Shown: positions 1 through 7,495, counted from the stretch's first letter. The stretch: 24,907 nt of DNA from an uncultured Lachnospiraceae bacterium (GCA_910586005.1 CAJUHG010000042.1:1-24907), one strand, 5' to 3'. A program made the numbers and translations. The notes: generated from the letters alone by a model not told the origin.

Positions 1-1616
1 TTGTGTGCCTGTTCTACACAATCTGTAATGTGTTGCGCCAATTCCTTCCTGATACAAGAAAACGCTTCCAGATAAATTCTTCCCACTTCTGGCTGTCTTA
101 AAACAACTTGAAATTGTTCTAATGTTTCTGTCAAAACACGAAGTTCTGGTTCTCTTGACAATTTTGCTGTTTTCAATTTTTCTGATTCTAAATCTTTTGG
201 AAATGTTACTTTTTCCAATCCTTCTGTTTCTATCTTTTCTGACAATTTTTCTGTTTTTTCTTTTTGCAGTTCTGCCTCCTTATGAAAACGAAAAGCATTT
301 TTCCTTTTATATTTTTCTAACATCTTATTTTCAAGTTGATATAATGCATCTCGGCGCAACTGATTCAAAGCACTTGCAGGAAGAAAAATCTCTTGCTCCA
401 TTTCTACTTCTAATGTATCAAATACAAAGGAAGTATTTCCTGTCTTTTTCATTTTTTCTATGATACTCTCTTGAGACAATGGTTGTTTTAAGGCAGATTG
501 CACAATTTGTCCATTTATTTCTATTTGAATATCTTTATATCTTATCACAAGTATAGCTGGATTTCCTATAAAAAGTTTTAAAATTCCATTTATTTTTTCT
601 TTTTTTTCTATCTGTATGTAAGTATTATAAATTTGCTCTTGTAAAAAATCCTTCCCTTTTTCATGAGAAGGTTTCAAGAAAGTAATCATCTCTTTTCCAT
701 TATGTCTGGTATAATATCCATCTGTAAATCCACAACGATTTCCTAAATGTAACAAAGTCTCTCGATCTTCTTTGGAAACGCTATAGGGTTTCTCAGGGTT
801 AGCCTCATACTGATCTATATACTTCCGATAAATGCTCGTAACTCCAGCAGCATATGCTGCTTGTTTCATTCTGCCTTCTATTTTAAAAGAATATACGCCA
901 CTTTGAATTAATTGGGGAATTAAGTCAATCGTGCATAAATCTTTTAAACTTAATGGATACTGTTCCTTATGTTTTCTGCTAGAAACGGCTTTTTCTTTAT
1001 TCTCATATAATTCATAAGGCAATCGACAAGGCTGCGCACATCGCCCACGATTGCCACTTCTTCCTCCAATCATACTGCTTAATAAACATTGCCCTGAATA
1101 ACAATAACAAAGAGCTCCATGAACAAAACTTTCAATTTCTGCTCCTGTTTTCTGATAAATATTAGAAATCTCCTGAAAAGACAACTCTCTTGCTGTAACA
1201 ATTCGACTACAACCTGCTTCTAACAATAATCTTGCTCCATACTCGCCTGTAATTGTCATCTGTGTACTAGCATGAATAGGTAAATTGGGAAAATTTTGTT
1301 TAATAAAATGCATAACCCCTATATCTTGCACAATTACTGCATCTAATCCTTCTTGATAAAGGGGAAGCAGATATTCATATAGTTCACTAACTTCTTGTTC
1401 CTTTAATAATGTGTTTACAGTAAGATAAAAACGTTTTTCTTTGAGATGCAAATAATCCAAAGCCTCTAACAATTCTTTCTCTGTAAAATTCTCTGCATAG
1501 GCTCTTGCACCAAATTTATTTCCTGCTGCATATACTGCATCTGCACCAGCATTTGCAACAGCTTTTAATATACTATAAGAACCAGCCGGCGATAAAAGTT
1601 CTCTCTTTTTATCCAT
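1..1616 (-). CDS. U32 family peptidase / RNA-modification-type protein (3' end off window)
   Basis: The first 538 residues are visible; the gene continues past the left edge. The N-terminus (LLSPAG, then GADAVYAAG near residues 24-32) is that of the peptidase U32 fold. The family signature is complete at residues 162-180 (E-S-F-V-H-G-A-L-C ... G-Q-C-L-L-S). Cysteines 170, 177, 193 and 197 (GRCAQPC) match the four that bind an iron-sulfur cluster in the U32 enzymes RlhA and TrhP, which hydroxylate rRNA or tRNA; others of the family are called collagenase-like proteases. A charged, helical region after about residue 400 looks like the DUF3656 part of long U32 proteins. The ATG has AAGGAGG seven bases upstream. 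The gene follows zapA but a terminator lies between, and it seems to have its own promoter at 1769-1796. The family is certain; the substrate is not known. Confidence 0.93.
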   Translation of the reverse strand, partial: MDKKRELLSPAGSYSILKAVANAGADAVYAAGNKFGARAYAENFTEKELLEALDYLHLKEKRFYLTVNTLLKEQEVSELYEYLLPLYQEGLDAVIVQDIGVMHFIKQNFPNLPIHASTQMTITGEYGARLLLEAGCSRIVTARELSFQEISNIYQKTGAEIESFVHGALCYCYSGQCLLSSMIGGRSGNRGRCAQPCRLPYELYENKEKAVSSRKHKEQYPLSLKDLCTIDLIPQLIQSGVYSFKIEGRMKQAAYAAGVTSIYRKYIDQYEANPEKPYSVSKEDRETLLHLGNRCGFTDGYYTRHNGKEMITFLKPSHEKGKDFLQEQIYNTYIQIEKKEKINGILKLFIGNPAILVIRYKDIQIEINGQIVQSALKQPLSQESIIEKMKKTGNTSFVFDTLEVEMEQEIFLPASALNQLRRDALYQLENKMLEKYKRKNAFRFHKEAELQKEKTEKLSEKIETEGLEKVTFPKDLESEKLKTAKLSREPELRVLTETLEQFQVVLRQPEVGRIYLEAFSCIRKELAQHITDCVEQAH

Positions 1617-1627
1617 AACAATCCTCC

Positions 1628-1744
1628 TTAGAAACAGCCTTTTTCAGAGGGCCATATTTTTTCCATACAAACACAATCATGCTTTCGCAGTAACATGGTC
1701 TTTCCTATAAAGCCCCACATCAACTCCCCTAACTCCTCGTTCAT
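1628..1744 (-). CDS. possible 38-residue leader ORF before the U32 gene
   Basis: An uninterrupted frame begins MNEELGELMWGF and ends WPSEKGCF. Its TAA stop overlaps the AAGGAGG of the U32 gene, which would allow translational coupling. Its codons are richer in G than those around it. It lies just downstream of a well-formed promoter. Against it, there is no good ribosome binding site before the ATG and I recognise no family. The frame stays open 11 codons further upstream. It could equally be chance or the remnant of an inserted element. Confidence 0.25.
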   Translation of the reverse strand: MNEELGELMWGFIGKTMLLRKHDCVCMEKIWPSEKGCF

Positions 1745-1768
1745 AAAAGGCGCTGGAAATTCATAGGA

Positions 1769-1796
1769 ATTATACTTTCACGCTTTAGCGTGACAA
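1769..1796 (-). promoter_or_regulatory. predicted sigma-A promoter of the U32 gene, with a palindrome in its spacer
   Basis: On the minus strand TTGTCA (1791-1796) is followed after 16 bases by TATAAT (1769-1774). The perfect 16-bp palindrome TCACGCTAAAGCGTGA (1778-1793) fills the spacer and overlaps the -35. Outer arms ATAGGAA (1763-1769) and TTCCTAT (1802-1808) share exactly the same centre. The layout is that of a repressor-controlled promoter, although a hairpin in DNA or RNA is the other reading. Confidence 0.6.
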
Positions 1797-1809
1797 GGTA
1801 CTTCCTATA

Positions 1810-1855
1810 TGATAAAAAAGTGGCTCACATATATCCTGAGCCACCCCTCTTATCA
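1810..1855 (-). terminator. rho-independent terminator after zapA
   Basis: On the minus strand GTGGCTCA (1837-1844) and TGAGCCAC (1820-1827) form a perfect 8-bp stem with a 9-base loop, followed directly by CTTTTTT. Outer TGATAA/TTATCA arms at 1850-1855 and 1810-1815 extend the symmetry. It starts about 95 bases after the zapA stop and separates zapA from the U32 gene. Confidence 0.85.
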
Positions 1856-1949
1856 TGACCTTTCCAACATCATTTAAAGGTAATGAAATTATGGTCATCT
1901 AAACTTATTTTTTCATTCTGATTTTATATTTCATCTTCTATTTCTAAAT

Positions 1950-2675
1950 TTATACCTTATTTTCTAAGCTTTTTATTTCTAGCTCATCTTCTATTTTTGA
2001 TTCATCTTCTAGTTCTGATTCATCTTCCAATTCGTCTTCCAATTTGTCTTCTATTTCTGATTCGTTTTCTATTTCTGGTTCGTCTTCTATTTCATACTTT
2101 ATTTTTAACTTATTTTCTAAGTTACTTCTTATTTCTAATTCATTCTCTAGTTCTAATCCATCCTCTAGTTCTAATTCATCTTCTAGTATTGTTTCTTCCA
2201 TTATTGTAGAATTTTTATTTTGAAAAGAATTTCTGGATTTACTTTTTTGCCCTTGTTCTTTTACTTCCCCAAGGAGAGTATCTTCTAACGTAGCCTCTAA
2301 TTTTGCTTTATGCAACAATAATTTTCTATTTTCTTTTTCTAATTCTGCGTTTATTTTTTCGCTACTTTCCACTTTAATACGAGCAGAAATTAATTCATGT
2401 TTTAATTCATAAATTTCTTTTTCTTTCTCTTTTACATCTTGGTCTAATTTTTCTGCCTGTTCTCTCGCCTTAAAATAGTCATCTGCAATATTAAGTTCCA
2501 CCAATGCAGTCTTCATCTCCATTGGTAAACGCCGAAATTTCTCCATACTATCATATTCATTTATTTTATTATTAATGTAATTTGCCACCTTTTGCAAATA
2601 CTCTTCGCTCTCGTAACCACATAAAGTATAAATTCTGCCACCAATTAAAACATCTGCACTGGTTTTTTTTGACAT
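1950..2675 (-). CDS. zapA: cell division protein ZapA-like, with coiled coil and repetitive acidic tail
   Basis: ZapA binds and bundles FtsZ at the division ring. Residues 1-75 are the ZapA domain (ADVLIGGRIYTLCG, then an NYINNKINEY helix and ALNIADDYF-like segment LVELNIADDYF). Residues 72-138 are a long charged coiled coil. Residues 139-158 form a linker rich in S, K and N. Residues 159-241 are an acidic tail built of imperfect six-residue units such as ELEDGL, ELENEL, EIENES and ELEDES, visible in the DNA as 18-base repeats. Usual ZapA proteins are about 85-110 residues, and clostridial ones are often longer through the coiled coil, so the tail is the odd part. AGAGGAG precedes the ATG. 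The position after ruvAB is common in Lachnospiraceae. The ZapA call is strong; the role of the tail is unknown. Confidence 0.85.
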   Translation of the reverse strand: MSKKTSADVLIGGRIYTLCGYESEEYLQKVANYINNKINEYDSMEKFRRLPMEMKTALVELNIADDYFKAREQAEKLDQDVKEKEKEIYELKHELISARIKVESSEKINAELEKENRKLLLHKAKLEATLEDTLLGEVKEQGQKSKSRNSFQNKNSTIMEETILEDELELEDGLELENELEIRSNLENKLKIKYEIEDEPEIENESEIEDKLEDELEDESELEDESKIEDELEIKSLENKV

Positions 2676-2692
2676 ATGTAACTCCTCTATCC

Positions 2693-2770
2693 ATTACGGA
2701 AAACTTATACCTTGTAAAACAGCCGAACGACCACGTATGCCCCAGAGGGTATCACTTGTTTTCCAGTAAT
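2693..2770 (-). other. 78-nt structured leader element upstream of zapA
   Basis: Arms ATTACGGAAAAC (2693-2704) and GTTTTCCAGTAAT (2758-2770) pair over 12 bp with one bulged base. Inside, ATACC (2707-2711) pairs with GGTAT (2748-2752), leaving a large GC-richer internal loop. The element ends 17 bases before the zapA start. On the minus strand it also contains a 16-codon frame (GTG at 2754 to TAA at 2704-2706; MIPSGAYVVVRLFYKV). I do not recognise it as a known riboswitch. It could be a regulatory RNA, a small inserted element or a leader peptide region. Confidence 0.5.
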
Positions 2771-2858
2771 TTGCTCCTTTTTTATTTTTCTTACATAAAT
2801 AATTGTGAAACTCAATCATTACACTAATTTTATATATAATTTAAAAAATTTGAAACTC

Positions 2859-2914
2859 CCATGTTTTGCATGGCATGTGCCTCGTTGTAAGAATATCTTC
2901 GGCGCTCTCTTGCA
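2859..2914. repeat. double-hairpin repeat, copy 1
   Basis: This 56-bp unit has a first hairpin CCATG / CATGG (2859-2873) and a second TGTAAGA / TCTTGCA (2886-2914). It matches copy 2 at 12329-12383 in the same orientation, and the differences are mostly transitions, compensated in the stems. It abuts the tnpB relic at 2917-2997. Paired imperfect hairpins are what IS200/IS605 element ends look like, so an element end or a derived non-autonomous repeat is the likely source. Confidence 0.6.
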
Positions 2915-2916
2915 TT

Positions 2917-2997
2917 ATATTTCTTTCCATCCAAACAGATTGCAAAATCTTTTATTCTAAGGTCAATACCAATTCATTCCTGACTAGAAGCAGTTTT
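2917..2997 (-). pseudogene. tnpB: relic of an IS200/IS605-family tnpB gene (RuvC-I region)
   Basis: Read on the minus strand, this stretch gives KTASSQE, a TGA stop, then IGIDLRIKDFAICLDGKKY. The second part is the RuvC-I motif of TnpB proteins, whose common form is GIDLGIKDFAICSDGKKY; the D of GIDL is a catalytic residue of the nuclease. One stop, a G-to-R change after GIDL, and loss of everything before and after show it is dead. The frame runs directly into the double-hairpin repeat at 2914, so an internal deletion probably joined mid-gene to an element end. The call rests on my memory of the motif and on about 18 residues. Confidence 0.6.
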
Positions 2998-3086
2998 TTA
3001 TTCTATAAAAAATTCCTCAGATTTCCTATTCTTTCACTTTTTTCCTAAATAAATTCTTTTCATTCTGAATAGAACTGTTAGTTTCC

Positions 3087-3114
3087 ATTATACCCGATTT
3101 TTATGGAAAAACAA
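3087..3114 (-). promoter_or_regulatory. predicted promoter of zapA just after ruvB
   Basis: On the minus strand TTGTTT (3109-3114) and TATAAT (3087-3092) are 16 bases apart, 3-30 bases past the ruvB stop. A dyad TTTCCAT (3082-3088) / ATGGAAA (3103-3109) covers the promoter and may also act as a weak hairpin. If used, transcripts start near 3080 and zapA has a leader of about 400 nt holding the tnpB relic, the hairpin repeat and the 78-nt element. Confidence 0.55.
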
Positions 3115-3117
3115 CAA

Positions 3118-4110
3118 CTATTTTGTAATTCCAAAATGTCCATATGCAAAATCTGTTACCACTCTGCCTTTGGGTGTGCGATTGATAAATCCATTTTTTA
3201 CAAGATAAGGTTCATAAACATCTTCAATGGTTCCAGAATCCTCACCTAAGGATGCTGCAAGTGTATCCAATCCTACGGGACCTCCTTGAAATTTTTCTAT
3301 CATAGTCATCAAAATATTTCGGTCATTTTGATCTAATCCATACTTGTCTACTTCTAATAAATCTAATGCAAATATCGCTACTTCTTCTGTGATTTTTCCA
3401 TTATATTTTACTTGTGCAAAATCACGTACTCGTTTTAACAGACGATTGGCAAGTCTTGGTGTTCCTCTCGAACGTCTTGCAAGTTCATAAGCCCCTTTTT
3501 CATCAATTTCTACCTCTAATTTAACTGCTGAATGTAGAATAATTGTTTTTAATTCTTCTGGATGATAAAATTCCAGATGATGTACTACTCCAAATCGATC
3601 TCTTAAGGGTGCCGATAAAAGACCTGCTCTTGTAGTTGCTCCCACCAATGTAAAATGGGGTAAATCCAAACGAATAGATCTTGCGGATGCTCCCTTTCCA
3701 ATCATAATATCAATCACATAATCTTCCATAGCAGGATAAAGAACTTCTTCTACTTGACGATTTAGCCGATGAATTTCATCTACAAATAGAACGTCCCCTT
3801 CTTGTAATCCACTTAAAATAGCTGCCATTTCTCCAGGTTTTCCAATTGCTGGGCCTGATGTGATTTTCATATGTACATTCATTTCATTAGCAATAATTCC
3901 TGCTAATGTTGTTTTTCCTAATCCAGGAGGACCATAAAAAAGTACATGGTCCAAAGATTCTTTTCGCTGTTTTGCTGCTTCAATATAAACTTTTAAGGTT
4001 TTTTTTGCTTTTTCTTGTCCAATATAATCTTTCAGTTTCTGAGGTCGTAGGCTGGTTTCTATTTTCTTATCTTCTTCTTGTATTTGAGTAGAAATTACAC
4101 GTTTTTCCAT
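3118..4110 (-). CDS. ruvB: Holliday junction branch migration helicase RuvB
   Basis: RuvB is the hexameric AAA+ motor that drives Holliday junction branch migration with RuvA. Its 330 residues show Walker A GPPGLGKTT (60-68), Walker B with DEIH (111-114), the sensor segment GATTRAG (157-163), the arginine finger RDRFG (170-174), and a C-terminal winged helix with GLDTLAASLGED and GFINRTPKGR. The length is typical. AAAGGAA stands eight bases before the ATG. It follows ruvA by 72 bases in the miaB-ruvA-ruvB unit. Nothing essential is missing. Confidence 0.97.
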   Translation of the reverse strand: MEKRVISTQIQEEDKKIETSLRPQKLKDYIGQEKAKKTLKVYIEAAKQRKESLDHVLFYGPPGLGKTTLAGIIANEMNVHMKITSGPAIGKPGEMAAILSGLQEGDVLFVDEIHRLNRQVEEVLYPAMEDYVIDIMIGKGASARSIRLDLPHFTLVGATTRAGLLSAPLRDRFGVVHHLEFYHPEELKTIILHSAVKLEVEIDEKGAYELARRSRGTPRLANRLLKRVRDFAQVKYNGKITEEVAIFALDLLEVDKYGLDQNDRNILMTMIEKFQGGPVGLDTLAASLGEDSGTIEDVYEPYLVKNGFINRTPKGRVVTDFAYGHFGITK

Positions 4111-4182
4111 GAAAGATATTCCTTTCTAAATTTCCCAAAACAAAGTGGGCAAACCAATTTTTTCTTAAATGTACCCTAGGCA

Positions 4183-4794
4183 TTAGAATGGAAATGCCAT
4201 TTGCTTTAAAGCAGCTTTCAATAGTTCTTCTACTGTAATATCGGCTGTAATTTCAACCCGATTTACTGCTTTTAAAGCTTCTGTAGAAGAGTAACCTAAG
4301 GCAATTAAAGCCTGAATTGCTTCACTCTTTACACCCATAGCATTTGCCTGTTCTGTTTCTACATGTTCCATCTTTCTTTCAAAAGCATCTTCTAGTTTTA
4401 ATTTATCTTTTAATTCAAGGATTAATCTCTTAGCAGTTTTAGTTCCAATTCCAGGAGCCTTTGCAATCGCCTTTTCATCTTCTCCTAATACTGCAAATCG
4501 TAAGTCATCTGGTGTCATAACTGCTAAAATTGCCAACGCACCTTTGGGTCCAATCCCATTGACTCCTAACAACAACTTAAAAATATTTAAGTCATCTTTT
4601 GTTAAAAAGCCATACAATTTCATCATATCTTCTTTTATATAAAGATAAGTATATATTTTCACAGTCTGTCCTATTTGGTTAAAATTATCTATCATACTAG
4701 TAGGAATATAGATATTGTAACCGATATTATTTACCTCGATTACAACTTTATCCTCCACTATCTCTACTAGTTCGCCTTTCATATAAGAATACAT
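4183..4794 (-). CDS. ruvA: Holliday junction binding protein RuvA
   Basis: RuvA binds the four-way junction as a tetramer and loads RuvB. Its 203 residues hold an N-terminal OB fold (MYSYMKGELVEI... YIKEDMMKLYGF), two helix-hairpin-helix motifs (GVNGIGPKGAL near 79-89, APGIGTKTAKRL near 113-124), and the C-terminal three-helix domain that contacts RuvB (ALIALGYSSTEALKAV). The ATG directly abuts the miaB TAA, with GGAG in the last miaB codons serving as its ribosome binding site, so the two are translationally coupled. Confidence 0.97.
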   Translation of the reverse strand: MYSYMKGELVEIVEDKVVIEVNNIGYNIYIPTSMIDNFNQIGQTVKIYTYLYIKEDMMKLYGFLTKDDLNIFKLLLGVNGIGPKGALAILAVMTPDDLRFAVLGEDEKAIAKAPGIGTKTAKRLILELKDKLKLEDAFERKMEHVETEQANAMGVKSEAIQALIALGYSSTEALKAVNRVEITADITVEELLKAALKQMAFPF

Positions 4795-6243
4795 TTACTC
4801 CACCACTTCTCCATAAAAATAAAATCCCTTACATTCTTTTAATTTCACATCTACAATTTTTCCAATCATATGTTTTGTTCCAGGTAAATGTACAACAAAG
4901 TTATTACTCAATCTTCCAGTTACTAAATTTTCATCTTGTGCATTTATCTCCTCTATTAGAACAGGTTCTATCTTTCCAGTATAAGCTGAGGCTTTTTTTG
5001 CTGCAATCTCTTGGACTTCTTTTAACAGTCGGTTAAAACGATTTTTTACAATCTCTTCTGGCACCTGTTCTTCTTTGATCGCTGCTGGAGTCCCTGTACG
5101 TTTTGAATAAATAAAAGTAAAAGCACTTTCATAGCCTACTTTTCTTACCACTTCTAGGGTATCCAAAAAGTCCTCTTCCGTTTCTCCTGGAAATCCTACA
5201 ATAATATCTGTAGTTAATGCAATGTCTGGAATCGCTTTTCTTATCTTTTCCACTAGCTGTAAATATTGTTCTTTATTATAATGTCTATTCATTTCTTTTA
5301 AGATATGGCTACTTCCAGATTGAAGAGGAAGATGCAGATGATGGCATATTTTTTTTGATTTACTCATAACCTCTATGAGTTCATCTGATAAATCCTTTGG
5401 ATGAGAAGTCATAAAGCGAATACGTTCTATTCCTTGTATTTTTTCAATTTCTAAAAGCAGTTTTGCAAAAGTAATAGAATCCTTTAAATGTTTGCCATAA
5501 GAATTAACATTTTGTCCAAGAAGCATAATTTCTACAACACCATCTGCTGCAAGTTTTTCAATTTCATAAATAATATCTTCTGGTTTTCGGCTTCGTTCTC
5601 GCCCACGCACATATGGTACAATGCAATAACTGCAAAAATTATCACATCCAAACATAATATTCACCCCAGATTTAAAGGAATATTTTCTCTCTATGGGTAA
5701 ATCTTCTATAATTTGGTCTGTATCCTTCCAAATATCAACAATCATATCTGATTGTTCTAAAACAGATGCAACTAATTCCGCAAATTTATAAATATTATGA
5801 GTTCCAAATACTAAATCCACAAAACGATAACTTTTTTTCAGTTTCTCAATTACTTCTACTTCTTGCATCATGCAACCACAAAGTGCAATTTTCATATAAG
5901 GATGGTGCTTTTTATAAGTATTAAGATATCCTAATCGGCCCCAAACCTTATTATTAGCATTTTCTCGCACTGTACAAGTATTATAGATTACAAAATCTGC
6001 CTCTTCACTATCTGCCTGTTCATATCCAATCATTTTTAAAATTCCTGTCAATTTTTCAGAATCTCTAGCATTCATTTGACAACCAAAGGTCTGAACAAAA
6101 AAGCAGAGACGACGTTCTAATTTTTTTTCTAATTCCCTAACATATCGCCGACATTTTGCTATAAAATAATATTGCCTTGCTGGCTCTTCCATTGGAGGAG
6201 CCAAATCTAAATTTATCTTGTCCAAATCTATTTCATTATACAT
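4795..6243 (-). CDS. miaB: tRNA-2-methylthio-N6-dimethylallyladenosine synthase MiaB
   Basis: MiaB is a radical-SAM methylthiotransferase that converts i6A37 of tRNA to ms2i6A. The 482 residues comprise an N-terminal extension of about 46 residues common in Clostridia; the UPF0004 domain with cluster ligands C55, C90 and C124; the radical-SAM triad C200-x3-C204-x2-C207 (GCDNFCSYCIVPYVRGRE); and a C-terminal TRAM domain from about residue 415. The best upstream AAAGGAA is about 14 bases from the ATG, longer than usual, but no nearer in-frame start fits. It leads the miaB-ruvA-ruvB operon. Confidence 0.96.
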   Translation of the reverse strand: MYNEIDLDKINLDLAPPMEEPARQYYFIAKCRRYVRELEKKLERRLCFFVQTFGCQMNARDSEKLTGILKMIGYEQADSEEADFVIYNTCTVRENANNKVWGRLGYLNTYKKHHPYMKIALCGCMMQEVEVIEKLKKSYRFVDLVFGTHNIYKFAELVASVLEQSDMIVDIWKDTDQIIEDLPIERKYSFKSGVNIMFGCDNFCSYCIVPYVRGRERSRKPEDIIYEIEKLAADGVVEIMLLGQNVNSYGKHLKDSITFAKLLLEIEKIQGIERIRFMTSHPKDLSDELIEVMSKSKKICHHLHLPLQSGSSHILKEMNRHYNKEQYLQLVEKIRKAIPDIALTTDIIVGFPGETEEDFLDTLEVVRKVGYESAFTFIYSKRTGTPAAIKEEQVPEEIVKNRFNRLLKEVQEIAAKKASAYTGKIEPVLIEEINAQDENLVTGRLSNNFVVHLPGTKHMIGKIVDVKLKECKGFYFYGEVVE

Positions 6244-6306
6244 TATTTTTGTTTTTTCCTTTCTATTGTATCCTTCTTTTACTACTGCTTTTGTACTAGC
6301 AATATC

Positions 6307-6335
6307 ATTTTAAATAAAACTTTTCATAATAGCAA
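6307..6335 (-). promoter_or_regulatory. predicted promoter of miaB-ruvAB
   Basis: TTGCTA (6330-6335) and TAAAAT (6307-6312) on the minus strand are separated by 17 bases. Transcription would start near 6300, about 57 bases before the miaB ATG. I see no LexA-type GAAC-N4-GTTC box here. Confidence 0.55.
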
Positions 6336-6363
6336 GCGTAAATTGTCGTATATGCACTATTCC

Positions 6364-6392
6364 TTGTATTTCCAAAATTATCATGCTAAAAT
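6364..6392 (+). promoter_or_regulatory. predicted promoter of the aldo/keto reductase
   Basis: TTGTAT (6364-6369), a 17-base spacer, and TAAAAT (6387-6392) with an extended -10 TGC (6384-6386). A start near 6399 leaves about 33 bases to the ATG. It is divergent from the miaB promoter. Confidence 0.6.
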
Positions 6393-6431
6393 AATCTTAC
6401 TAAAATCCAACAAGAAAGAAAGGTGAGAGAT

Positions 6432-7460
6432 ATGAATCCAACAGTTACGCTTGGCAACACGGAAATTACTGTAAATAAAAATGGTTTTGGTGCATTGCCC
6501 ATACAGCGCATTTCTACAGAAGAAGCAAAAAAATTACTATTAAAGGCCTATCATGCTGGAATTAACTTTTTTGACACTGCTCGATTCTATACAGATAGTG
6601 AAGAAAAAATTGGAAAGGCTCTTTCCTCAGTGCGCAATCATATTTATATTGCTACTAAAACAGGTGCACAGAAGGCGGAAGATTTTTGGAAAGATTTACA
6701 CACCAGTCTTACTTTATTGAATACAGACTATATAGACCTTTATCAGTTCCATAATCCTTCCTTTTGTCCCAAACCAGAAGATGGAACTGGATTATATGAA
6801 GCTATGTTAGAAGCAAAAAAACAAGGGAAAATTAGGCATATTGGCATTACAAATCATCGTTTAAAAGTAGCTCATGAAGCTATTGATAGTAGATTATATG
6901 AAACGATGCAATTTCCTTTCTGTTACCTTGCTACAGAAAAAGATAAGGAAATTGTCACCCGTTGTCAAAAAGAAAAGATGGGATTTATTTCCATGAAAGC
7001 ATTATCTGGCGGACTTATCACTAATTCTGCCGCTGCTTATGCCTTCCAAGCTCAATATGACAATGTCTTGCCTATTTGGGGAATTCAACGCGAATCTGAA
7101 CTAGATGAATTCTTAAGTTATATTACAAATCCGCCTACTATGACTCCAGAGATTTCAGAATTGATTGCATTAGATCGAGCACAGCTTGCTGGAAATTTCT
7201 GTCGTGGCTGTGGCTATTGTGTTCCTACATGTCCTGTTGGAATTGAAATCAATAACTGTGCTAGAATGTCCCTCCTATTGCGCCGTTCTCCTTCTGAATT
7301 ACAACTTACGTCAGAGGTTCAAGAAAAAATGAAAAAAATTGAAAATTGTATTCACTGTAATCAATGTATTTCTCATTGTCCTTATGGTCTAGATACACCC
7401 AAGTTATTAGAAGAAAATTATAAGGATTATAAGGAAGTACTAGCAGGAAAAGTATTATAA
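6432..7460 (+). CDS. aldo/keto reductase with C-terminal dicluster ferredoxin domain
   Basis: This is a probable soluble oxidoreductase with an NAD(P)H-type aldo/keto reductase barrel joined to an iron-sulfur domain. The catalytic tetrad is visible as D48 and Y53 (FDTARFYTDS), K76 (IATKTG) and H107 (YQFHN). The tail has two CxxCxxCxxxCP motifs (C257, 260, 263, 267 and C306, 309, 312, 316), which should bind two [4Fe-4S] clusters. This arrangement is common in anaerobic Clostridia, and the clusters may let ferredoxin-level electrons reach the barrel. The ATG at 6432 is preferred over an in-frame GTG at 6423 because AGGTGAG lies five to six bases before it. It is a single gene with its own promoter, convergent with proA. 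The substrate cannot be told. Confidence 0.9.
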   Translation: MNPTVTLGNTEITVNKNGFGALPIQRISTEEAKKLLLKAYHAGINFFDTARFYTDSEEKIGKALSSVRNHIYIATKTGAQKAEDFWKDLHTSLTLLNTDYIDLYQFHNPSFCPKPEDGTGLYEAMLEAKKQGKIRHIGITNHRLKVAHEAIDSRLYETMQFPFCYLATEKDKEIVTRCQKEKMGFISMKALSGGLITNSAAAYAFQAQYDNVLPIWGIQRESELDEFLSYITNPPTMTPEISELIALDRAQLAGNFCRGCGYCVPTCPVGIEINNCARMSLLLRRSPSELQLTSEVQEKMKKIENCIHCNQCISHCPYGLDTPKLLEENYKDYKEVLAGKVL

Positions 7461-7495
7461 TCTTTGTTTTTCATATGATTTTTACCATAAATAAT

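Noticed and set aside
122..463. Plus-strand frame of hydrophobic residues opposite the U32 gene
   Set aside because: It is the complement of the U32 coding sequence, whose signature and cysteines are clear on the other strand.
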